A DNA stretch of 64,000 bases from Arcticibacterium sp047623945 (GTDB lineage Bacteria > Bacteroidota > Bacteroidia > Cytophagales > Spirosomataceae). The stretch spans positions 1 to 64,000 of the forward strand of contig JBLHOT010000008.1 of assembly GCA_047623945.1 (NCBI GenBank), read 5' to 3'. The notes under the pieces are model-generated. The model worked only from the letters and a program-made list of their open reading frames with translations. It ran no database searches and was not told the origin of the DNA. Shown here one piece after another: positions 1 to 9,118 of this stretch (within the stretch, counting starts at the first letter, position 1; each line of letters starts with the position of its first letter). The position numbers were made by a program, and so were the translations under genes.

Positions 1-506
1 AAAAGGAGAGTCTCTTAGAAAAGGTTTTTTAGAACAAGAATAATTATTTTTTATGTATCATTACACGATCTTTTAAAGTGGCACCATTACTCCGAAATCA
101 CTGGCATGGTCACTCCGAAATAGCCAGAGAATTGCAAAAAAGTATTAAGACCAAACGAGGGGGATTGTTGTGTCTATTGCAGTTTTGGTTCAGTAAAATG
201 TCCTTTAATGCTGTAGAAAGAAGGCTGTTGTTAAAAGCCATAAATATTTGCAATTCACATTAGCCGAGGCAACACCCAAAATCACAAAAGAGTATTTCTT
301 TACCAACGCGTAAAACCAAAGTTAATGGAATATGGACAGCAGGTTAGAACGCCGATAAAAAATAGTCGTTTAAGTTCTAAAACGAAATGAATTTAATACA
401 TTTAGTGTTTGTGTTTAATCGAAAGAATAGTACTTGTTTTTCGCTACTTTTCTCATACCAGGCCGTTATAATGGTGTATCCTCTTCTTCAAAAGTAATTT
501 CTAATT
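1..506. other. Gene-free left edge, possible gene remnant
   Basis: No recognisable gene lies before the first secreted protein. A 61-codon open frame at 78-263 matches no family I know and has no convincing start signal. A 10-bp direct repeat (ACTCCGAAAT) occurs at 89-98 and 112-121, 23 bp apart, within the first third. The frames after 264 are broken by stops. It could be the eroded end of an older gene or mobile element, but nothing in it proves this. Confidence 0.3.
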
Positions 507-1769
507 ATGAAAGGCATTTTAACTCTTTTTAGTCTTTTTTTTCTGTTTTCTAAGCCTGCAGAAAATGATTCCTCAGTTTTTCTAAGTTCAAGCAGTGATG
601 TTTATTTGAAAGCCAGTTTTTCAATGGAAGAGGAATTGAAACTGATATTAGAAAAAGAAAATCATCAAGAGGTTGTCACTGCCTTCGAACTCCAATTTGC
701 TGAAGATTTTGATAAATCAATACAGTATAAGAACTTGAAGTCTAAGAATGTGGATGAGTGGGAATTAGAACTTTTTGATAAAAGGAATACCCACGTAGCA
801 TTTTTGAAGTCTCACGAAAATTACGAAGACCTGAGTGACGAGTTCCAAGACTTAATGCAAGCCAATATTAATTATAATTATTGGCACCTCTTGCTGGCTT
901 ATTCCATCAATAGAAGTAATGCCAATACCGATATGAAACAAGTGACTTCCTTGCCTAGAATCATGACTGAAAGTCTAGACCCAAGTAAAATCAATAATTC
1001 TAAAAGACTGCTATCAAAGAGCTATAGAGAGTTTTTGCCTTATTTTGTTATCTATTTTAATTCAGAAGAAAAGAATTTTAAGAAATATGCAGATGGCAGT
1101 TTGTCTATGACAGATAAGGCAAAGTATGCTTCAAAGTATCTTAAAGGTGATGTTTTAGATTTTACTTTAGCGAACTTAATAGAGCAAAACCATTTAACAT
1201 TAAGTAGCTCTATTTTTAGGTTCTGGACAAGTCAGATTTACTGTGAAAATCTGAAAGATTATCTTAGTGACAGTTATTACAATAAAGTAATAGAAGGCGA
1301 AAAGACTAGAGCAAATAGGAAGGAGGAATCAAAGGAGAAAATTAATGAAAAGAGTAGAGGTAATTTGCCTTCCATTATGGATTTGTCAGATAAGTCTTTC
1401 ACCTTTGATAAATATAAAGGGAAAGTTATTTACGTAGATTTTTGGGCAAGCTGGTGTGGACCATGCAGGCAGGAGTTTCCTTATAGTCAAAAAATGCATG
1501 AATCGCTTTCTCAGAAAGAAAAAGAGAACATTGTTTTCTTGTATATTTCTATTGACGAAGACATTGAAAAGTGGAAACAGGCTGTAGAAAAACTGGGCCT
1601 AGGGGAGTTTGGAGAAAATGGACACTCTTATGAAGTAGCAGGCAAATATGGTGTATCTAGTATTCCTAGGTACATGATTATTGATAAGAAAGGGAATCTG
1701 GTTAATGACAAAGCACCTAGACCAAGTAGCTCTGAAACTTTGCCCGCTTTATTGGAGTTAATTGATTAG
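507..1769 (+). CDS. Secreted thioredoxin-like (TlpA/ResA-type) protein
   Basis: This 420-residue protein has an N-terminal hydrophobic signal segment (residues 1-16), a helical region of about 270 residues with no family I recognise, and a C-terminal thioredoxin fold from about residue 290. The active site is the classic WCGPC with cysteines at 317 and 320, and a cis-proline stretch (SSIPRYM) follows. Such TlpA-like proteins act outside the cytoplasmic membrane as thiol-disulfide reductases, for example in cytochrome c maturation or repair of exported proteins. The specific partner is unknown. The gene is followed by two small membrane genes on the same strand, 47 and 34 bp apart, which may be cotranscribed. 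Confidence 0.85.
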   Translation: MKGILTLFSLFFLFSKPAENDSSVFLSSSSDVYLKASFSMEEELKLILEKENHQEVVTAFELQFAEDFDKSIQYKNLKSKNVDEWELELFDKRNTHVAFLKSHENYEDLSDEFQDLMQANINYNYWHLLLAYSINRSNANTDMKQVTSLPRIMTESLDPSKINNSKRLLSKSYREFLPYFVIYFNSEEKNFKKYADGSLSMTDKAKYASKYLKGDVLDFTLANLIEQNHLTLSSSIFRFWTSQIYCENLKDYLSDSYYNKVIEGEKTRANRKEESKEKINEKSRGNLPSIMDLSDKSFTFDKYKGKVIYVDFWASWCGPCRQEFPYSQKMHESLSQKEKENIVFLYISIDEDIEKWKQAVEKLGLGEFGENGHSYEVAGKYGVSSIPRYMIIDKKGNLVNDKAPRPSSSETLPALLELID

Positions 1770-1816
1770 AAAAGCTGCTTTTTTTTATAAATTTATTGCA
1801 CAATTAGAAACTAGAT

Positions 1817-2053
1817 ATGTTCAAAATAATATTCATTGCTTTTTTAATTATAGCTTTTGTGCCACCAGTTCGTCGTTTTTTGTTCTGGTTAATTGTGGGC
1901 AAACAAATGGTAAAAGAGCAGAAGCGAGCAAATGATACACAAGAAAGAAAAGGAAAAAGGGAAGGTGAGGTAAACGTAGATTATGTGCCTAATGACAAGA
2001 AAGGTAAAGGAAATGATGGTGGTAAATACATAGATTACGAAGAGGTAGATTAA
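1817..2053 (+). CDS. DUF4834-like small membrane protein
   Basis: A 78-residue protein with one N-terminal membrane helix (residues 1-20), a short basic stretch and a charged, low-complexity tail ending in a G-G-K-Y-I-D-Y-E-E-V motif. That tail (V-D-Y-V-P then Y-I-D-Y-E-E) is typical of the DUF4834 family found in Bacteroidota. Its function is not known. It probably sits in the inner membrane with the tail in the cytoplasm. It lies between the thioredoxin-like gene and doxX on the same strand. Confidence 0.75.
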   Translation: MFKIIFIAFLIIAFVPPVRRFLFWLIVGKQMVKEQKRANDTQERKGKREGEVNVDYVPNDKKGKGNDGGKYIDYEEVD

Positions 2054-2087
2054 TCCTTAACATATTCCGAATTCTTCTAAAAAAAAT

Positions 2088-2522
2088 ATGTTGAAAAAGT
2101 TCTTTAAAGTTACTTCTCTACCACCTTATGTAGACTTTTCTATTTTTATACTTCGAGTTGGCGTTGGCGTATTAATGATACCACATGGTTATCAAAAGCT
2201 TCTTAAAATTTTAAATGGTCAATTCTCCTTTGCAGATCCTATAGGATTTGGAGAGGGTTCGTCACTAATGCTTGCGGCCTTTGCCGAGTTTTTTTGCTCC
2301 TTATTATTAGTCTTAGGTTTCTTTACACGTACTGCCTTATTCTTCTTAATTTTTACAATGACAGTAGTTGTATGTGTTGTTAAAATGGGACAAGGATTAG
2401 CAGAAATGGAGAAAGGCTTGCTTTTCTTGATACCTTATATTTCCCTTTTTATCTGGGGCCCTGGCAGATACTCCTTGGACTATCACATTTTCGGAAAAAA
2501 GCGAGGTTCTGTCAGGAATTAG
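2088..2522 (+). CDS. DoxX family membrane protein
   Basis: A 144-residue integral membrane protein with about four hydrophobic helices and the DoxX signatures: L-R-V-G-V-G-V-L-M-I-P-H-G-Y-Q-K-L near residue 27 and a G-F-F-T-R-T loop in the middle. DoxX-like proteins are associated with quinone- or thiol-linked redox functions, but most bacterial members are uncharacterised. It ends 2 bp before the 3' end of the convergent sugar dehydrogenase gene, with no visible terminator between them. Confidence 0.85.
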   Translation: MLKKFFKVTSLPPYVDFSIFILRVGVGVLMIPHGYQKLLKILNGQFSFADPIGFGEGSSLMLAAFAEFFCSLLLVLGFFTRTALFFLIFTMTVVVCVVKMGQGLAEMEKGLLFLIPYISLFIWGPGRYSLDYHIFGKKRGSVRN

Positions 2523-2524
2523 AA

Positions 2525-5332
2525 TTAATCAGTATTAAATTCTATACCGGAAAGAGAGATAGAAACTTGATTCTCATCGGCTTCAGGACTTACGCAAACG
2601 AAGAATAAATCTCCTAAATCATTTGTTATATCAATTGGGATATTTATAACCCTAGAGTGCCCCAAAAAGTACTCTGCCGCACCTTCTTTTAGTTTTTGTT
2701 GCTGTAGCTTCCTGATTCTCTTGCCAGCTTCTTTTGGATATAATTCAGCTATATCTCCATCATCTTGAACAGAAATATAAGTGGTTCGGCCTATGATAGG
2801 CCCATGAGGTTTTCCTTTATGAATTTCAATAATTCCACCGGCAGCGAAGGTTCTCTTGGAGGCTTGCACCAATAAGTCTGCAGACTTAATTCCTTTTAAA
2901 TCTATATTCTCAAAACCGATATGGGACGACTTTCCGAAGAATTGCAATACCCGGGATGGTGTATTTACTAATTCTGTTTTTTCTTGGATGTTGGCTTTTC
3001 TGGGGTCCATAAAGGGGTAGGTCAAAAATTGTATTTTTTCACTTAATAGAGGGGCCACTTTCTTGGCTCCTTTATCTTCATAGGCTGCACGAATGGCGTA
3101 GCCACCGTAACCCGTTTCGCCAGGAGGAACACTAGGTAAAAAGCTACCAGAAATATTTTCGCTTCTCACATCTAAAGCAGGTTCAGTAAAGCTCAGTATA
3201 TAACTAACCATGGATTTGGCAGCACTTTCTGAAAGCTGTGGATGGGCTGCCATAGCATGATCTCCCCAGACTCCTGAACCTCCCGAAATGACTTTTGTAG
3301 CCAAATTTGCTAGGGTCGCTTTATCTTTGTTATATCGTTCTGCCACAGCTTGATAGCTAGGGCCTACGGATTTATCATTGGCCAAATGGCATGAACCACA
3401 GTCGTTTCCAGAAATAAGTTTGAAACCCGAATTGAATCTAGAACGCATATCTGTAGTGGCATAATTAGAAGAGATTTCCACCGGGTCAAAACTCTCAGGA
3501 ACATAATCTATATTGACAGAAATTTCTGATGGAAGAATTTCTGAGAAGTCTAAATTGCCGTCTTCGGCATCTTGAACCAACACTTCGTAATCAATGACTT
3601 TATTAGTGAAATAGAATGAGCTATTCGCGTTTTCTATTAGAACGTCAATTTCGGGTGCAGTATTTCCTGCTAAAACTTGGACTTGGGACGTGGTAGAGGC
3701 CCCTTTTATGTCGGTAGCGGTAAGTTTTAGTGTATAGTTTCCAGACTTGAATATTTCAAATCTTGGATTTTGATATGCAGAGCTTTGAACTGTTTTTTCC
3801 TTTAAAATAAGCTCCCAGTAAAAGCTAAGTTCGTCACCATCAGGGTCAGAGCTTTGACCAGAGTTTAGACCTATTGAAAGCGGAACGGCTCCATTGGTTT
3901 TGTCAATGTCTATCTTTGCTAGAGGTGGTCTGTTTCCAGAGTTATACTCTATTCTAACCAGAGCGGAATTGTCTGCTTTGCCAAACCAACTGCTCCCGTA
4001 TTGTAAGAGATATAAATCGCCGTTTGGGGCAAATTCCATATCTATAAGACTACTAAAGTTTTCCTCAGGGAGAAACCTCTCCATTGAGACGTAGTCCGAG
4101 TTTTCGTCCATACTTACTGCCATAATCCACCCTCGCATAAAGTCTGAAATAAGGAGTTTTCCTTCATAATATTCAGGCCAAAGACGTTCTGGATTTTTGA
4201 AGTCTTTTTTATGAAAAACAGCTACGCCAGTGGCACTTCTTCCAGACACTCCTAACAGTGGAAACTGCTCTGACAAGCTATAGGGATACCAAATAAAGGC
4301 TGGAGTAGGTGAAGGTAATTCCTTGGGCCCAGTATTGTTTGGAGAGTTATTAATGGGTTTTTCTACTGAGAATAATTCTCCTATTTCTCCAGTAGCAAAG
4401 TCCAAGTCTCTGTATGGTTCGTTATTCCCCGAAAAGTATGGCCATCCGAAAAAGCCAGACTTTTTTGCTTGGTTAAATTCATCATAGCCTGCCGGACCCA
4501 GTTTTGAAGTAAGAGCGGCATCTGTGCCTACTTCTCCCCAATATAAATAACCAGTTTCACTGTCAATTGTTGGTCTCCATGGGTTCCTAGCCCCTTTTGC
4601 ATAGATTTCTGGACGTGTTTTTGGTGTGCCTTTTGGGAAAAGGTTTCCCTCTGGAATCATGTAAGAGCCTGCTGTTGTAGGTGTAATTCTTAAGACAGAA
4701 CCTCTCAGGTCATTCATATTAGCCGCACCTCTTTGGTCATCCCAAGGTTCTCTTCCTTTTCTTTCGTCTAAAGGTGCATAACCATTAGAGTTGCCATTAC
4801 TTGTGTTATTACCTACTGTTAAAAAGAGGTTTCCTGTTCTGTCGAAGACCATTCCACCTCCAGTGTGGCAGCATTCTTGTCTTTGGGTTGGGATTTCTAG
4901 AACGACTTTCCTAGAATTCTTAACTAAGGCGTCATCGCTAAAATCCCACCTAGTTAAAATATGTTTGGCTTCAATGGGGTCTGAATAATAAACGTAAACC
5001 CAATGATTCTCCTCAAAGTTTGGGTCAATAACAATACCCATTAAACCCTCTTCGGCTTCTCTTACATGCCCTTCTGCGTTGGTGTATTTCGTGTTACAGT
5101 CAATCTCTGCGGCGGTAGTGAGAAGGTCTAATTTTGGGTCATATAGTTTAATGGCTCCCTTTCGCTCCGCAAAAAGTATTCGTCCATCTGGAAGGGAGGT
5201 AAGCTCCATGGGCTCATCTAGGCCGGTGATTAAAGTATTGATCTTAAATCTTGAATTCTCTGGTTTTTGTGAATTTGCTGGGATAGAGAAGAGAAGAAAA
5301 ATAGCCAGGAACGTAGGAAGTCTTTGGGTCAT
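2525..5332 (-). CDS. Secreted PQQ-dependent sugar dehydrogenase with PKD and cytochrome c domains
   Basis: About 935 residues from the preferred start at 5332, where a signal peptide (MTQRLPTFLAIFLLFSIPANS) begins; an upstream in-frame ATG at 5374 would put 14 polar residues in front of it. Domains in order: a six-bladed glucose/sorbosone dehydrogenase propeller (about 25-460), a PKD/Ig-like domain (about 470-560), a class I cytochrome c domain with the haem motif CGSCH at 645-649, and a C-terminal carbohydrate-binding-like beta domain (about 740-935). The family oxidises aldoses or related sugars in the periplasm or at the cell surface; the attached haem would accept the electrons. The substrate is unknown. 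It is a lone gene, convergent with doxX. Confidence 0.85.
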   Translation of the reverse strand: MTQRLPTFLAIFLLFSIPANSQKPENSRFKINTLITGLDEPMELTSLPDGRILFAERKGAIKLYDPKLDLLTTAAEIDCNTKYTNAEGHVREAEEGLMGIVIDPNFEENHWVYVYYSDPIEAKHILTRWDFSDDALVKNSRKVVLEIPTQRQECCHTGGGMVFDRTGNLFLTVGNNTSNGNSNGYAPLDERKGREPWDDQRGAANMNDLRGSVLRITPTTAGSYMIPEGNLFPKGTPKTRPEIYAKGARNPWRPTIDSETGYLYWGEVGTDAALTSKLGPAGYDEFNQAKKSGFFGWPYFSGNNEPYRDLDFATGEIGELFSVEKPINNSPNNTGPKELPSPTPAFIWYPYSLSEQFPLLGVSGRSATGVAVFHKKDFKNPERLWPEYYEGKLLISDFMRGWIMAVSMDENSDYVSMERFLPEENFSSLIDMEFAPNGDLYLLQYGSSWFGKADNSALVRIEYNSGNRPPLAKIDIDKTNGAVPLSIGLNSGQSSDPDGDELSFYWELILKEKTVQSSAYQNPRFEIFKSGNYTLKLTATDIKGASTTSQVQVLAGNTAPEIDVLIENANSSFYFTNKVIDYEVLVQDAEDGNLDFSEILPSEISVNIDYVPESFDPVEISSNYATTDMRSRFNSGFKLISGNDCGSCHLANDKSVGPSYQAVAERYNKDKATLANLATKVISGGSGVWGDHAMAAHPQLSESAAKSMVSYILSFTEPALDVRSENISGSFLPSVPPGETGYGGYAIRAAYEDKGAKKVAPLLSEKIQFLTYPFMDPRKANIQEKTELVNTPSRVLQFFGKSSHIGFENIDLKGIKSADLLVQASKRTFAAGGIIEIHKGKPHGPIIGRTTYISVQDDGDIAELYPKEAGKRIRKLQQQKLKEGAAEYFLGHSRVINIPIDITNDLGDLFFVCVSPEADENQVSISLSGIEFNTD

Positions 5333-5453
5333 TAAATTCGGGTTGTAGATCACTTTCGAAATATACGGAGTCACGGCCAGTTTGGCAATTGAATGTGTAG
5401 TTTCAGGCTGGTTGTAATATAGGGGAGTCGTGTCCGATTGATTGGACTCTTTA

Positions 5454-6678
5454 TTACACTATCTTATCTAACTTTTCTTTTAGCAACTTTTTCTCCATTT
5501 GGGTAGCCGCTAAACTATAGGCTATTTGAAGGTGTTCCTTAACTTTAGGAGTATTTATGTTACCATACAGTTCGGCTAGTAATTTGTGATATAGGTTGTT
5601 ATCTATTGATTTTATTTTTAGGGCTTCTTTCAAAGCTACTACTTTACCTTTTACTTTCGCTAGAGCATAGGTTCTGTTCAAGGCGGCCATAGGTGAATAT
5701 TGTACTTGGAGCAAAAGATTATAATGATGCAAAATATGCTCTCATTTCTCTTGATTATCTTCTGGTCTTGTGTGCCAGTAGGCAATGGCAGCTTCTAAAT
5801 GATATTTGCTGATTTTATCACCAACTGCCGATTTATTTAGAAAATACTCATCCTTTAGAATTAGTTCAGAATCCCACTTTTCATGATTTTGTTCTTGATA
5901 GGAAATGTATTCGCCATGCTCGTTCGTCCTTGCATCAAATCGGGAGGAGTGAAAACAAAAAAGAGCTATGAGTGCTTGGCACTCTGGCAAATCATAAAAG
6001 CAACTTTCTAGAAGTGAATTTAATAGTCGCATAGCTTCCCAGCACATGTCTTTGCTTATGGTTTGAAGTGATGCTCTGGAGTAATAACCCTCATTAAAGA
6101 GTAAATACAGGATGGCTAAGACATTAGAAAGTCTCTCTAGGGTTTCTTCTTCGGTCGGTAACTCTAGTTTAATAGCTTCTTCTTTCAAAACCTCTTTCGC
6201 CCTAAAGATTCTTTTATTAATAGTGGAATTATTGCTCCAAAAGGCATTCAGAATTTCTTCAACCCCAAAACCACAAAGGATTTTTAAGGCCAAAGTAATC
6301 TGAGCGTCCTCTGACACCAGAGGATGACATACAGCAAAGAGCATTTTAAGCTGACTATCTCTAATATTAGGAGGAGACAACTCAATCTCATTCTCAGAAA
6401 TTGATTCACGTTTTATCTCAGGTTCAATTTTAGTGTTAAACAGAGATTTTTTTCTAAGTGCATCTTTCGTTTTGTTTTTTGCTACTGTGTAGAGCCAGCC
6501 TTTCGGTTTTTTGGGTATGTCTTTTAGTCCCCATGTTTCACTTGCATTTAGAAATATTTCTGAAACTATGTATTCTGCAAAATTGGATGTTAGAAAGGCC
6601 AAAAACTTTATAGAGTACAGCAACAATCTTACTGTACTCTGTTCTAAATAAATGCTGTGTGAGATCAGAATGGCTCAA
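5454..6678 (-). pseudogene. ECF RNA polymerase sigma factor (DUF6596 type), broken
   Basis: The reconstructed product is a sigma-70-family factor with region 2, region 4 and the C-terminal TPR-like DUF6596 domain. It starts just after the YCII gene with T-Q-H-L-F-R-T-E-Y-S-K-I-V-A-V-L, probably from a TTG at 6678. Two lesions break it. A run of four T (plus strand AAAA at 6579-6582), where three would keep the frame, shifts the frame after G-L-S-N-I-Q. An in-frame TGA at 5742-5744 falls after P-E-D-N-Q-E-K; coding resumes at once with E-H-I-L-H-H-Y-N-L-L-L-Q and continues to 5454 in the same frame. Family members usually have Trp at the stop position, so TGG to TGA is likely. Two shorter open frames (5742-6626 and 5454-5732) are pieces of this one gene. 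Confidence 0.8.
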
Positions 6679-6681
6679 AAC

Positions 6682-7028
6682 CTATTTTGGAGTAATGTCC
6701 ATCACATTTCTTATTTCCACCGTTCCACCTATGGCCAAGGTCGGGCATCCGTCAGAGAGGCTTACGGCATCCTCAAAATCATCTGCTTTAACTACGATAT
6801 AATCTCCTACTATTTCTTTGATTTCAGCGTATAGGCCATCAGTTACTACTCCTTTAGCGTTAACTGTTCTGCCAACTCTGCCTAAAGGATTTGTGGCCAC
6901 AAATTTTCCTTGGGAAGAATACTGCCAATCCAATCATGCCATACTTTAATCATTCCTTGCATTTGTTCTGGAGACGGTGGTGGAATGTCGTTTTTTTTCG
7001 TTCTGAAAATCATCATAAATTCTTTCAT
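6682..7028 (-). pseudogene. YCII-related domain protein, frameshifted
   Basis: The gene starts at an ATG at 7028 with M-K-E-F-M-M-I-F-R and runs through S-P-E-Q-M-Q and W-H-D-W-I-G-S-I. The reading frame is then lost near 6915-6921, where one T seems to be missing. The rest continues in another frame as S-S-Q-G-K-F-V-A-T-N-P-L-G, ending in V-E-I-R-N-V-M-D-I-T-P-K. The two parts joined give a full-length YCII/DGPF-type protein of about 115 residues. This family is regularly encoded next to ECF sigma factors with a DUF6596 tail, as here, only 3 bp upstream. The partner gene is also broken. Confidence 0.75.
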
Positions 7029-7199
7029 AATACTACTCGTTTGTTTGTTACACCCTCATATCGAACTAAGTTTCCGAAATAGGACGTAACATTGAAAGTT
7101 TTTTTGAAAATACTGAAAAAGGAATAAAATTGCTATCTGAATGCAGTAGCGGGAGGTTTGGGATGCAGCATTTTGAAATGCGACTTTAATCATAAAACG

Positions 7200-7988
7200 C
7201 TATAGCCAGTCAAATTCTTCTTTCACGTTTTTATAGTCAATAAGCTCCATGGAGATGGTGCCGCCCACAAAAGAGAAATCAATCTCGAGTCTCAAAGGGA
7301 CTCTATTATTATCATTAGAGACATAAAGTCTTATGGCTTCTTCGCCCGCAAAAAGTTTATTCTGAGGTAATACAGGGTTTAACCTAAGTACATTCATTTT
7401 TCCGAATTTGGTTTTTACTACGTCTTTCCCGTCATAACGAACATTCATGCTATAGTTTTCTTTATCAAAAAACAGCGGTGCCGAAACTGAGGCTCCTACT
7501 GGCATCTTGGAAAAATCAACCGTTCTTAAAAAGTAATAACCAGAAATGACATCCTGGACGTATTCGGGGACCTTAAATTGTGAAACGGAGTCCTTTTCAA
7601 TCTTTTTAACCAAGCGTCTACCATGGTCGAAGATAAAGGACTGGTCTCTTTTAAAATCGCCTTCCCTGGCACTGTAGATGAACTTATGTGGAATAAATGC
7701 GGTGGTGTCTATATAGGATCTATAGGTATTACTCACCTTCCATAAGCTAGCAAGTCCAGCAGTTTTGCCGATTACATTTACACGGTAACACGGCCTATTA
7801 TTTACCTTAAAAATTTTCTGATGAACATTTACATTGGCTTCCCCAATAGTCAAGAAACCAAACTTTACTTTATAGACATAATTCTCTCCAGCCTGAAAAC
7901 TATTGTTTTTAATAGTTCTTGGTGCTTTACCAATGAAAGCTACAGCAATAAGCCCTGCTACTAAGATGAAAAGAAGTTGTTTTTTCAT
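7200..7988 (-). CDS. DUF3108 secreted protein
   Basis: A 262-residue protein with an N-terminal signal/anchor (residues 1-22) and the DUF3108 fold: G-E-N-Y-V-Y-K-V-K-F-G-F-L near residue 34, a Y-R-S-Y-I-D-T strand and a C-terminal V-P-L-R-L-E-I-D segment. Members are predicted beta-rich envelope proteins of unknown function. Its ATG overlaps the stop of the upstream aminopeptidase gene by 4 bp, so the two are translationally coupled and probably work in the same compartment. Confidence 0.8.
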   Translation of the reverse strand: MKKQLLFILVAGLIAVAFIGKAPRTIKNNSFQAGENYVYKVKFGFLTIGEANVNVHQKIFKVNNRPCYRVNVIGKTAGLASLWKVSNTYRSYIDTTAFIPHKFIYSAREGDFKRDQSFIFDHGRRLVKKIEKDSVSQFKVPEYVQDVISGYYFLRTVDFSKMPVGASVSAPLFFDKENYSMNVRYDGKDVVKTKFGKMNVLRLNPVLPQNKLFAGEEAIRLYVSNDNNRVPLRLEIDFSFVGGTISMELIDYKNVKEEFDWL

Positions 7989-9019
7989 TTTCCTAAACTC
8001 TGGTATTCCTTTTTTAAAAAGGTTAAATAGTTTTTAAAGTTATTATTAAATCTTGATTCAAGTTCCTTTTGGAATTCATTTTGTTTTCCTTGATACGTTC
8101 TGTAAGCGGTAAAGAAGGCATTGGATACAGAACCTCTTCCCTTGTATCGATACCGTTGATTTGTCAGTAATGAATCGCCAGTAAACATGATATGGTCTAT
8201 TAAATCATATTTTAAGCTGTCTTTACTATTAGACGACATTTCTGAGGTAAAGGTTTGATACAGGCTGTCAATTTGTAACGTTCCTTTTGCAATATGATTT
8301 GAAAATCGTTCTTGATAAAACTTTAAGACTTCGTAATTTTTAAGCTCTTTGGAATTTTCTCCATACTTTGAACGGAGGAATAATAAGGCACCTTGATCTC
8401 CTATAAAGTCGGCAAGGTTCTCATTGAATTCTAAGTTGCTTTTTATGAAAAGGGTGCCATGAGTTAATTCATGGATGATTAATGCTGCTAAAGAACCCTT
8501 GTTTCTTTCGAGCATACTACTCAATATCGGGTCTGATAAGTATCCTAAAGTACTCCAAGCGGAAACCTCAGCCAAGCGTACATCTAAACCTTCTACTTTA
8601 AGGGTCTCTATTTCTTTTAAGGCTATTTCCTTTTCAAAGTGTCCTTTGTACCCAAACTCTCCAATAATGGGGAACTTCCATTTCTTATTTTTAAGAGAGT
8701 AAGGTGGACAGGCGGCTATCACCCATAAGATGGGTTCTCCTTTTTGGTCATAGTAGTCTTGATACGAAGTGCTGGGTTTGAGTCCTAGCGAGTCCACAGT
8801 GAATTTTTTTATTTCCTGAATAAGCCTTATTCGCTGCTTTAAACTATCGGGAAAGGTGGTGTCATTTAATACTTCATCTATGGGTACAGTTTTAAAAATA
8901 ACATTCATTTGTCCTTTGGCTTGCCTCAGTCCATAGTTTATTTCATTAAAATAGGAAATGTAAAATAGTGCAACTGCTGCAGCCAAAAGAATGAGAAACC
9001 TTGTGATATTTTTTTTCAT
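7985..9019 (-). CDS. Predicted aminopeptidase (COG4324 type), membrane-anchored
   Basis: This 344-residue protein has one N-terminal hydrophobic helix (residues 7-25). The zinc metallopeptidase motif L-I-I-H-E-L-T-H-G-T-L-F is followed by E-N-L-A-D-F-I-G-D about 20 residues later, which supplies the third ligand. This arrangement matches the uncharacterised predicted aminopeptidase family PF10023/COG4324. The catalytic domain would face the periplasm. The start codon lies directly against the oligo-T tail of the recA terminator, so the gene has almost no leader of its own. It forms a two-gene unit with the DUF3108 gene. Confidence 0.75.
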   Translation of the reverse strand: MKKNITRFLILLAAAVALFYISYFNEINYGLRQAKGQMNVIFKTVPIDEVLNDTTFPDSLKQRIRLIQEIKKFTVDSLGLKPSTSYQDYYDQKGEPILWVIAACPPYSLKNKKWKFPIIGEFGYKGHFEKEIALKEIETLKVEGLDVRLAEVSAWSTLGYLSDPILSSMLERNKGSLAALIIHELTHGTLFIKSNLEFNENLADFIGDQGALLFLRSKYGENSKELKNYEVLKFYQERFSNHIAKGTLQIDSLYQTFTSEMSSNSKDSLKYDLIDHIMFTGDSLLTNQRYRYKGRGSVSNAFFTAYRTYQGKQNEFQKELESRFNNNFKNYLTFLKKEYQSLGK

Positions 9020-9023
9020 AAAA

Positions 9024-9052
9024 AAAGAGTGGAAGAAAATCTTCCACTCTTT
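9024..9052 (-). terminator. Intrinsic terminator of recA
   Basis: A perfect 13-bp stem (9024-9036 with 9040-9052, AAA loop) is followed on the minus strand by a run of T that leads straight into the ATG of the aminopeptidase gene at 9019. It lies 3' of recA. Confidence 0.85.
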
Positions 9053-9118
9053 AACGCTTTCCTAATAATGATTATTTATTGCTACTTCGGATATTGTAAA
9101 AATCCATCATAAAACCTT

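Noticed and set aside
78..263. 61-codon open frame at the left edge
   Set aside because: No family, no start signal, and flanking frames are broken; reported only as part of an unassigned stretch.
5742..6626. A complete sigma factor starting at 6626
   Set aside because: Its first 14-15 residues come from the wrong frame; the conserved N-terminus is found in another frame upstream, so this is part of a broken gene.
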